Source: Silurus meridionalis (taxonomy: Eukaryota > Chordata > Actinopteri > Siluriformes > Siluridae). From it: a stretch of 64,000 nucleotides of DNA. The stretch lies in NCBI RefSeq assembly GCF_014805685.1, contig NC_060892.1, positions 8,741,490-8,805,489 on the forward strand. The letters are read 5' to 3'. The translations under genes were made by a program, and so were the position numbers. How positions within the stretch are numbered: position 1 is the stretch's first letter; each line of letters starts with the position of its first letter. The notes under the pieces are model-generated. The model did not search any database. It was not told the origin of the DNA and was given only the letters and a program-made list of their open reading frames with translations. Shown piece after piece: positions 49,801 through 64,000 of this stretch.

Positions 49801-51920
49801 CAGGTTTTATTCCAGTATAATTTAAGGATCAAAAAATAATGTAAAACTATCAGGGATTATATCATGAACTACAAGTGGGGCATCTTTGTTTTTTCTTTGT
49901 TTAATGTTTCTTTATTTTTTTTAGGCAGATTTACATACCAGGGGTTTACGATCAATTTTGTTTGTTTATGCTAAAATAATAGATTGATCAATCGATTCAC
50001 CACTTTAATGTAAAGCAAGGGCCACACAGATAGTTCTTGTTTTGGAAAGAAATGTTATGCTGAGGAAGACAACCCCTAACCACATAAAAAATAGATGTTG
50101 CATTTCCAGTTTGTTACATTTTAAAGTGCTTTTGGATTGCTGATGATCGTCACACAGTGCAGAATTTAGTTTTTCTTTCAATATACAGTCATTTATTCTC
50201 TAGAACTTTGATGGAGCTTGTTTGTGGTGTCTTGTGCAACCAATATTTAACACCATACTAGTTTTAAACCCACTGATACTTAATTACAGGCACCTGTGCA
50301 AGTGGCTGTAGCAAAATCTAGTAATCTTTTCCTGCTTTGATGAACCAGACTGAACTAATAACCTTGCATTAAGGTTTACAATGTATTCAAGAATTAAAAT
50401 ATCCAAACTAGAAGTAGAGGAAATCAGGCAGTCTCCAGTTCAGGAACGATTCATTTTAATGTATTGTAAATGGTCCAGGACAGAAATTGTATCAGCTTTA
50501 CACCTCCCCTAATCTCTCATGCCTTTATTTTCACAGAAAGATGATGACATTGAAGAGGAGGATTTGCCAGAGCACCGAAGACCCTCCCCTCCTATCGACT
50601 TCTCTAAAGTGGACCCTTCCAAACCTGAAGATCTCCTGAAGATGTCTAAGAAGGGAAAGACCTTGATGGTGTTTGCGACCGTGTCTGGAAACCCTACGGA
50701 GAAGGAAACCGAGGAGATCACCAGCCTGTGGCAGTCCAGCCTCTTCAACGCCAACTATGATATTCAGAGGTACTGTGTTGCATATGAGTTGGAGTGACCC
50801 TTGTGCTCCAGGGTTGAGATGTGGGCCTGAGAATAAATAAGAATTTCTAACCTAAATTACAAAGAAATGTTAGTCATGTACTGATATTAAATACAACCTG
50901 AATCCAAAGTTTGCTGTTAATGCAGGTTGTATTTAATATTGTGTTTTGGCTATAACCATCATTTCAGATGGTTGTAGCCAAAGCAAGATTTATAACTTTT
51001 TCTTTCTTAAATCAGAGGTGTATATATTATTGCCTTTCGTTAAAATTAGATTTTTTTTTTTTTATATAATTTTTAGCAGTTTTTCAGAACTCTGACCGAT
51101 TTTTTTTTTTTTCTACACAGGTAACATTTCACAATACTGGGAAACTGGGAACCTTTTTGCCAACCTGATATCCTGAAACCTTCAGTAATTAAAAAATAAT
51201 AAGAATTTCATTTTAATTTGTCACAAAAGCAGTTCGGTTAATGGGATGAGAAATGTATATTCGCGCAGATTTATAAGAATTAAATTATTAGATTATGATG
51301 GCATCTTAGAATTCTCAAGGCTTTGACGGCTCATTTAGGCAAAGCGAGCGACAAATCCAGTGTGGCCTTTTAAAGCAAATTAAATCATACTAATGTTGAT
51401 CCAGCTCGGTTTAACCGAGTAGCAGCTCCTGAAACACAGGTCACTCTGATCTTGTGCTAAACTAACTAACAGATATTAGTTGACAATGGAGGTCTACAAG
51501 CAAAACACTCTTTCTGGCTTGAAAGAGAATAACACATGCCTTATAGCCATGACAAAGAAATCTTACATGGTTGGCATTGTGCAATTGTGGTCTTTTGTAT
51601 TCTGTTAACGTTGATCCGATGATACTCTATGAAAACGGCTTTCCTTCCTGTTTTAACGCCCTTTCTGTTCCTTTAGGTTTGTTGTGGGCTCCAACCGCGT
51701 CATCTTCATGCTACGTGATGGCAGCTATGCGTGGGAGATTAAAGACTTCCTGACCCTCCAGGAGCGCTGTGAGGACGTGACTGTGGAGGGCCAGGTGTTT
51801 CCTGGGAAAGCAGCCAACAAAGCCAACAAGACAAATAAGGAGAAAGAGCAAAAAGAGACCAAGAAGAAGAAAGACAAGAACACAGCCAACCGAGTAAATA
51901 AAAGCAAACAGGAGCTATGA
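46891..51920 (+). CDS. mesd: MESD, LRP-receptor ER chaperone (three coding exons)
   Basis: MESD is a luminal ER chaperone that folds the beta-propeller/EGF modules of LRP5/6 and other LDL-receptor relatives, and so is needed for Wnt signalling. Exons are 46891-47043 (ends GAG|GTAACT), 50537-50769 (cacag acceptor; ends AG|GTACTG) and 51677-51920 (ctttag acceptor). Together they give 630 nt and 209 aa, in frame throughout. The start is ATGGCG at 46891; an in-frame TTG six bases earlier is not used. The protein has a signal peptide (SVLLFALFLLSVHC), then DIRDYNDADMARLLEQWE, KDDDIEEEDLPEHRRPSPPI, GKTLMVFATVSGNPTEKETE, LWQSSLFNANYD and VIFMLRDGSYAWEIKDFL, all characteristic. The tail is lysine-rich and shorter than in human (234 aa), and ends KQEL. 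Confidence 0.97.
47540..47585 (+). mobile_element. Truncated tRNA-derived SINE head
   Basis: GAAGTGGAAGCCCAGTGGTT and AAGGCTCTGGGTTACTGATT form the A-box half of the local SINE; the copy stops before the B box. It is in MESD intron 1. Confidence 0.7.
48265..48600 (-). mobile_element. Dispersed retroposon in MESD intron 1
   Basis: CAAGTCAAATTTTATTTGTC, ACATACGACATACAGTGAAA and TGCTTTGTACGACTG, a common teleost repeat end (TTTATTTGTCAC ... GTGAAATGC), followed by a purine-rich decayed body. Confidence 0.65.
48601..49140 (-). mobile_element. Dispersed retroposon in MESD intron 1, second family
   Basis: GTCAAGAGGCTTTTATTGTC, CACAGTGGTACACAGTAAAA, ACGAGACAACGTTTCTCCAG and a long run of CAGTACAGACAGACA-type repeats, then a GTGAGTGAGTGAGTGAG patch. 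The composition matches a frequent teleost interspersed repeat. Confidence 0.65.
49254..49700 (-). mobile_element. Tc1-type fragment in MESD intron 1
   Basis: Phrases GTTGTGGAGATTGTGATC, GGGCATTGTCATGCTGGAAC, TGGTTTGGGTCTCCTAGTTC, ACCACATATGGCTGGAAAAT and CCCAGTACTTTAATCTATAT belong to the ATGGACAAAAGTATTGGGAC family, here inverted with its end near 49700. Confidence 0.65.
50884..50984. repeat. Twin hairpin in MESD intron 2
   Basis: Arm pair 1: ATATTAAATACAACCTG (50884-50900) and its perfect 17-bp inverse (50923-50939). Arm pair 2: TTTGGCTATAACCATC (about 50945-50960) and GATGGTTGTAGCCAAA (50968-50983), one mismatch, with a 7-base loop. The two lie back to back. Confidence 0.88.
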
Positions 51921-52286
51921 CTGCACTGATACCGACAAGGTTTGTGGAGCAGAACAAAGGCAGGATGACGCCTAAAACAGTGACTACACTTTGAGAAGAA
52001 CTAATGAGCCCAGCTGTCAAGAGTGGTCAGATCCGTAGCACCTCATTTCTATACATGGTTAAATAAATGATACCATGCAGCTGCTCCTACATCATTATTT
52101 GCTTACAGAAGGTACTCATTTTAAGATCCTTCAGAAAGAATCTCGATCGGGTTAGTGTTTGGTTTTTTTGGTTCCTCGTTGTTTAGTGGAACAACACTGA
52201 AGTAGAACATTCAAGTTTTCACATAATTCTACTTGTATCTCTCTATTAGAAATCACTTAAATTCAACATATTGAATTTTGAATCAC

Positions 52287-52292
52287 AATAAA
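52287..52292 (+). terminator. mesd: MESD polyadenylation signal
   Basis: AATAAA 367 nt after the stop codon, followed by a T-rich stretch; an earlier AATAAA is at 52062-52067. Either could be used. Confidence 0.6.
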
Positions 52293-52689
52293 ACCAATTT
52301 GTAAAAAATATTTAAGTATTTCTTTCTCAAAGTCGTCTATTTAGACTTTCAAGCAGGTGAACGGTACTGGAGTTCCTTTCCGCTACAATGTCCAGTTATT
52401 AGGGGTATATAAATCTTTCATGGAATAAGAATTTTTAATGTTTTCCTGTAGATTTTATCTATGTCATCTTTTAGATTTCTATTAATGCTTATCAGGAAAT
52501 CTTTGATATATTCATATTTAGTATTGTTTCATCCCACTTATCTCGATTCACACTGTTAACAATATTGGAAATCGTTGATATTTCAAAATGTATTCTTAAT
52601 GAGCAATCCAGATGTGATGTTTTAAAGGACAAAGCTTTGAGACCGTAGCATACATTTTTCCTGTCACTTGAACTGGGAAACCCATTTCT

Positions 52690-52925
52690 GTTCTAGTATA
52701 AAATATTCTCATGTGCATAGCATGAGCTCCATGAAGATATGGTTTCCATGGGTTGGAGTGGAAGATCTTGAATGGCCTAGGCAAGCAACCAGCAACAGTC
52801 TCTGTGTGTGTATATGTGTATGTAGCTACAAACATCCAATGGTATGCCTCCAAATGTATAGTTTAGGGAAGAACCACATATGGATGTTAAAGTCATGTAT
52901 CCCAATACTTGTCCATATCATGTAT
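52690..52925 (+). mobile_element. Tc1-type fragment, 3' part
   Basis: GAGCTCCATGAAGATATGG, TTGGAGTGGAAGATCTTGAA, TGGCCTAG and, beyond a TGTGTATATG patch, AGAACCACATATGGATG and CCCAATACTTGTCCATATCA. The inverted left-end phrase marks the right terminus. Open frames here are shadows of this relic. Confidence 0.6.
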
Positions 52926-53114
52926 TTCTTTGTTACCCAATTGCACTTTTACATTTTTCATACTAGAACTTATTCCCTTTTCTTTTTTCCATTATCTTTC
53001 CTGAACACAATCTTTCAGTATGGATCTGTCTTTCTTAAAGCTAAACAGTATTTTTTTAAGGCAAACTCTGGAACCAAGCCACTACCTACAAAGGAGTTTG
53101 TATAAAATGGGCCT

Positions 53115-53117
<3 letters not shown>

Positions 53118-53147
<30 letters not shown>
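53118..53147. repeat. Poly-T tract
   Basis: About 28 T in a row, possibly a retroposon A-tail in minus orientation, but no body was recognised next to it. Confidence 0.8.
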
Positions 53148-53151
<4 letters not shown>

Positions 53152-53669
53152 CTCTAATGAGCCTAGGCTGCAGCATTATCTCTTTCATCTATCTGTTGTG
53201 TAAGACAAACAATGACATGCTTTTTTGCGATGCAGGAATGAAGTGAAGCCCGAAATGAAATATGGAGCTTTTATTTGAAATAAGATTGTGTTAGTGTTCT
53301 GGAACAGGGGCATAAGTGAGATGAAACTCGAATAATCCAAACATTACAAACATGAAATCCACCTGGTTGTTTTAATAGGAATACACACAGCTTCAGACGA
53401 ATGAGGTCTGTCACAGCAGTCAGAGGAGCTTTCCTGTGCTTTAATGAATTCATTCATCATCTGTTCTCTTTCTTTCTAGGTGCTATTAAATGGGATGTAA
53501 ACTCAGCACAGGTTTCTTGAAAACATACACAAAATGTCATATCTCTACTTCTGAGGCATATACACACATTATCCCAGTGGCTACCTTTAGGTTCTGTAAA
53601 ATGGCTTGAGGGTTGTGTGTACATTGTCTGATTGGAGGTCTGGTTTGGCTTTAGACATTTCATTCTCCC

Positions 53670-54800
53670 GCAGCATCTGGTGAATGCAACAACATACTTC
53701 AGTCTGTTAGGTTGGGCAAAAAGTTATCCTCAACCCTCGTTCTTAACACTGGCATCCCACAGGGCTGTGTTTTGAGCCCACTACTCTAGTCCCTGTTCAC
53801 CCATGACTGTGCTCTTCTGCAACTCCAACATCTTACACAAGTATGCAGATGACACCACCGTGGTCGGCCAGATCAGCAACAATGACGAATCGGCTTACAG
53901 GGAAGTGATCCAAAGCCTGACAGAGTGGTTTGCCACCAACAACATGACCCTCAGCACTATGAAGACTAAAGAGATCATCGTGGACTTTTAAAAATCTAAC
54001 AGTAGAAGACCCTAACCAGTTTCCATCAGTGAAACTGAGATAGAGAGGGTCTCCAGCTTTAAGTTCTTGGAAGTTTACATCTCTGAGGATCTGTCCTGTT
54101 ACCAGAACACTTCAGCTCTGGTTAGGAAGGCCTGTACTTCTTGATGATTCTTGATTCCTGTTCCAAGGGATTCTAATTAGTTTTTTTCCTGTATGGAATG
54201 GAGGCTCCACTCTGTGTGAACATAAAGTCCTGCAAAGGGAGGTCAAAACCGCCCAATGCATCAGTGGCGGACAACCGCCTGGCATTGAGCAACATTAACC
54301 ACTACAGATATCTGCGCAGAGCTCACAACAACAACGAGGTCACAAACTGTTTAACCTCCTTCCATCAAGAAGGCGATACAGGAACATACGCACCAGAACC
54401 AGCAGGTTCATGACCAGATTTTTTCTATCCACTATTACACTACTGAACTCTACACTATACTGTTAAATCACTGTATAAACACTGTATAATTCTGTACAAT
54501 TATACATACAATGTACATATTGCATATTGTAATTTTTATAACCTTCATGCCCAACACATGTGCCTTACATACATCTGCACTACAATGGTATTTGTGTATC
54601 GATATATACCTTACATACTTTACATCCTGCCTAAAATTTCACATTTATGTATACATTTATTTAGTGTACGTTTATTCAGCTTTTTGCACATTTTTTCAAT
54701 GCCATAGTTTTAACGTTTTACTTGTTGTACTTTTCAAGTGTCTGCACATTTTTTACTGCCATAGACTATTTATACCTATTTACATGTACCCGTCCCAACA
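53670..54800 (+). mobile_element. Truncated LINE (L2/Rex1-like), 3' part
   Basis: The plus-strand reverse-transcriptase core is recognisable: TGIPQGCVLSPLL-type sequence with a stop at 53786, then HKYADDTTVVGQIS with the YADD catalytic motif (about 53834-53875) and ETKEIIVDF-like KTKEIIVDF ending in a stop at 53991. Further down a C-terminal segment with SLSNINHYRYLRRA and SFHQEGDTGTYAPEPAG corresponds to the end of the LINE ORF. A T/A-rich tail with repeated TGTACATATTGCA-like words follows. Frames are broken throughout, and the 5' half is missing (5' truncation). Confidence 0.8.
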
Positions 54801-54889
54801 TCCCGCCACCGCTGATATAATATTGACTCATAATTATTTAGGTAGGAACACAGGTAAGATGTTAGAAAAGGAAGTACAGTGCATTGATG

Positions 54890-55110
54890 AAGAAAAGGAA
54901 GCAATTAATGCAACAACAGGGAAGAAGAAACTGAAGCTAATGATGCAACAAGTGGGAAGAACAAAAAGAAAACAAGTAATGCAACAAGGGCAAGATGAAA
55001 ATTAAGTGATTGATACAGCCAATTATAAGAATAGAATGATGCAACAAATGGGAAGAAGAAAAGGAATTGTGTGATATGATAGGTGGGAAGAGGAAAAAGG
55101 TAATTAGATA
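54890..55110. repeat. Purine-rich decayed minisatellite
   Basis: ATGCAACA recurs at 54908, 54943, 54979 and 55039, each followed by A/G-rich GGGAAGAA-type sequence. The first two spacings are 35 and 36 bp. On one strand the sequence is nearly all A/G. Confidence 0.75.
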
Positions 55111-55990
55111 GAAAGCAGTGGAAGAAAAGACAGTGAGGGTTGCATGCACAGGTCAGCGATGTGACTATAATTTGTGAACAGGGGCTGTGTCCTAAAACTC
55201 TCCATATATAGGGGAAGTGAACAGAACAGCCTGTAAGAATTCCTTTGTCCAAAGTAGGTGTTAGAATCATTCTCAAGCACACACCCCATGACATTATTGC
55301 CAAACAATGAGAGATGACAGTCAAATAAATTTAGCTTCCATGAACGCATACAGTTGCATTAAATTCAACTTTAGTGGTTTTTGGGATACTGAACTAGCAA
55401 ATCATCAGGGTTTTTTTCTTTTCTTTTTCTTGTGAGGCAATGTTCAAGAGACCATGTTCAATAGACCTTTTACCTCAGCTTAACCATAGCACTTCCTTTT
55501 GTACCCCTACTCAAAGTTTTACACTTTCTTCCCTGTTAATTTCATGGCTGAGAGCGATCACAGCTGATGCTTCTTTCTGTGGGAAAAGTTTTTTTTTCCT
55601 TCTCCTAAATGCCTTGCTCACTTTGTGTGAACATTCCACATGATTTCTAACACGACTGAGAACCGCACCCACAGCTCTGAGGGTCAAATCAACCCAACCG
55701 TCTCCATCTACTGCATCGCATGCAACTGTGAAACCCAGCGGCTGATCAGAATTGAATGCTGCTCAACTAAACATTATAGGTTAATCGACTATTATTTCAA
55801 CTGATCTTATTGCATATCCATGCTAGGGAAAGGGGTGTAGCCTCGGATTCCCTAAAGCTTTTATAAATATCAGATGATTTGCATCGAAATCATATTGTCC
55901 TGGATCTATGGCCACTTTTAAAACATCTCTCAATGTTCCTTGGTCTCAAAAACCATGAGAACACAGATATTAAAACAAAGAAACAGAATA
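55110..55990. other. Intergenic sequence between MESD and CEMIP, no gene seen
   Basis: No supported exon or clear repeat. The two genes converge on this stretch. Confidence 0.55.
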
Positions 55991-56009
55991 GCAGAAAGTA
56001 GCAAGACAA

Positions 56010-56936
56010 GTCATATACTTATTATTTATTTCTGTACAAAAGGTTTGATTGAAAGTGATACATTACTTTAAAATTGGTCACATTTACAGCACATCAATTT
56101 ACAACTCAGGGTTAATATATGCAAATTTCCAATAATACAAGAAAGTGGAATATTGTTCCAGATGCGTTTTCTTTTTTTTTTTTTTTTTTTACAGATTGGA
56201 CAGAATTACATTACAACTCAAAAGAGATGTCCATTTTGAATTTGCGCGATAGTGCCTGTACAATAAATAAGTAGAAAATATATCTCTGTTATCAATCTGA
56301 AGGATTTTAGAAACACATAAAACATACAAATCACAATCCCTCCCCCACCCCCGAAAAAAGACCAGCTATTTCGGCTATTTCCCTGCCTGATGGAAAACAC
56401 GTTGTCAAAACTTTTCACAGGTTTAAACCCAAACGAATATGTATGTATACGTAGCTGTGCTTTTTTCCCCCAATGCAGCTATTCATTAAGCCAGACTGCA
56501 TGCTCTTTTCCTTCTGGTTCTCTCGTATGCTACAACAAACTGACCACAAAATCCGGTATGCTTTAGTGAAATGGCAACAACCTCAGACCTCACAATTTTT
56601 TACAATCTGAAAACTTTTTTTTTTTTTTTACAAGATAGAAAATGATTTTTTTATGACCACAGAGAGAGGGCAGAAAGGAAAAACAAAACATAAAAAAAAA
56701 GGAATGTGGTGCGTCTTTCTCACATTTTTGTCTCTCTTGTGTGGCCGAAATGATTTTCCCACTGAAAACACAATCGGAATAATTCACATATAATGTCCAC
56801 ATTATCACGTACATCGACATCATACACTGATCTGGATGAGAGAAGTGACGCGAACGCATGCTTGCTTTAGATCGGCCGTCGTCCGAGTTCAGTAGTTCTG
56901 GCTGTGCGTGACGATCAATGGCGGAGCTGGAAGATC
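56010..56936 (-). other. cemip: CEMIP 3' UTR with AATAAA
   Basis: Downstream of the CEMIP stop codon (minus strand) the first clear AATAAA is at 56030-56025. In between are two long A/T homopolymers (about 56170-56190 and 56618-56630) and no repeat element, consistent with a 0.9-kb UTR. Confidence 0.6.
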
Positions 56937-63590
<6,654 letters not shown>

Positions 63591-63739
63591 CTGCACAGAG
63601 TGATACCAGAAATTAAACACACACACCAATGGTTTACTAAACAACTCCAAACATCACAAATGCACGAATGGCAAAGGATAATGATTATACTATTAAATAA
63701 TGAGTATTATTAATTAAAAAAATAATGTAACGCGATTTA

Positions 63740-64000
63740 ACGCAATACATATTGTAAATGTATATATTGCACATTTTCTGCACATATTGTGTCTTTCAAA
63801 CATCTTGCACTATTATCATTTCATATATATGTATAAATATATTTACACTGCACAGAGCCTTTAAATTTATTTGCTGTACATATATGTACATATATACATT
63901 ACATGCTGTACATATATTTACATACAGTATTTATCTGCACTTGTCAGTTTACACAATTGCTACTATTTGCATTTCTGGTAGATGCTAAACTTTCATTTCT
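63740..64000 (+). mobile_element. LINE 3' tail-like sequence at right window edge
   Basis: Repeated words TGTAAATGTATATATTGCAC, TGCTGTACATATATGTACAT and CATCTTGCACTATTATC are similar in kind to the tail of the LINE relic at 54480-54780. No coding part is visible; the assignment is tentative. Confidence 0.4.

Noticed and set aside
52668..53105. 145-codon plus-strand open frame
   Set aside because: It overlaps a Tc1 relic and a poly-T region and shows no protein family motif.
54511..55005. 164-codon plus-strand open frame
   Set aside because: It covers the AT-rich LINE tail and the purine-rich minisatellite; its lysine-rich end comes from the repeat.

Overview
This is a nuclear segment from a vertebrate, almost certainly a teleost fish. 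The genes are intron-rich with GT/AG junctions. Long (TA)n, (GT)n, (GA)n, GATA and GGAT microsatellites are frequent. There are many copies of fish-type tRNA-derived SINEs, several Tc1 families with TA target duplications, two hAT-type elements and a LINE relic. The SINE heads resemble those I know from otophysan fishes, perhaps catfishes, but the species is not fixed by what I can see.

Four protein-coding genes are supported. IL16 (- strand, 300-14069; the 3' end runs off the left edge) was traced exon by exon: a conserved N-terminal exon, two N-terminal PDZ domains, and the long low-complexity linker with the PPVAPKPAW motif. The C-terminal PDZ pair that forms secreted IL-16 lies outside the window. 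TLNRD1 (- strand, 38455-39522) is an uninterrupted coding exon. MESD (+ strand, 46891-51920) has three coding exons, a signal peptide and a KQEL C-terminus. CEMIP (- strand, last five coding exons, 56937-63590; the 5' part runs off the right edge) ends in a GG-type lectin domain. Gene order and all four orientations match human 15q25 (CEMIP - MESD - TLNRD1 - IL16), which supports orthology.

Layout: 1-14 kb is IL16, with an intronic ATGG-type minisatellite. A decayed Tc1 (11795-13341) sits in its second-largest visible gap. 14-38 kb is a gene-poor tract of SINEs, Tc1 fragments, a hAT deletion derivative (26210-27101) and microsatellites; CFAP161, which lies here in mammals, was not found. 38-42 kb is TLNRD1 with its presumed GC-rich leader and promoter. 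42-46.8 kb holds a hAT MITE and two deletion derivatives of one Tc1 family, the second ending about 170 bp before the MESD start codon. 46.9-52.3 kb is MESD. 52.3-56 kb holds a LINE relic and a decayed minisatellite. 56-64 kb is the 3' half of CEMIP; its last intron carries a young-looking Tc1 (58160-59755) and two more Tc1 relics.

The genes do not form an operon-like system; they are independent vertebrate genes kept in ancestral order. I found no evidence for an undescribed molecular system. The points most worth a second look are the IL16 exon that abuts a (TA)n tract and carries a 9-bp coding repeat, the compact transposon-bounded MESD promoter, the MESD KQEL tail, a twin hairpin in MESD intron 2, and the transposon-rich last CEMIP intron.
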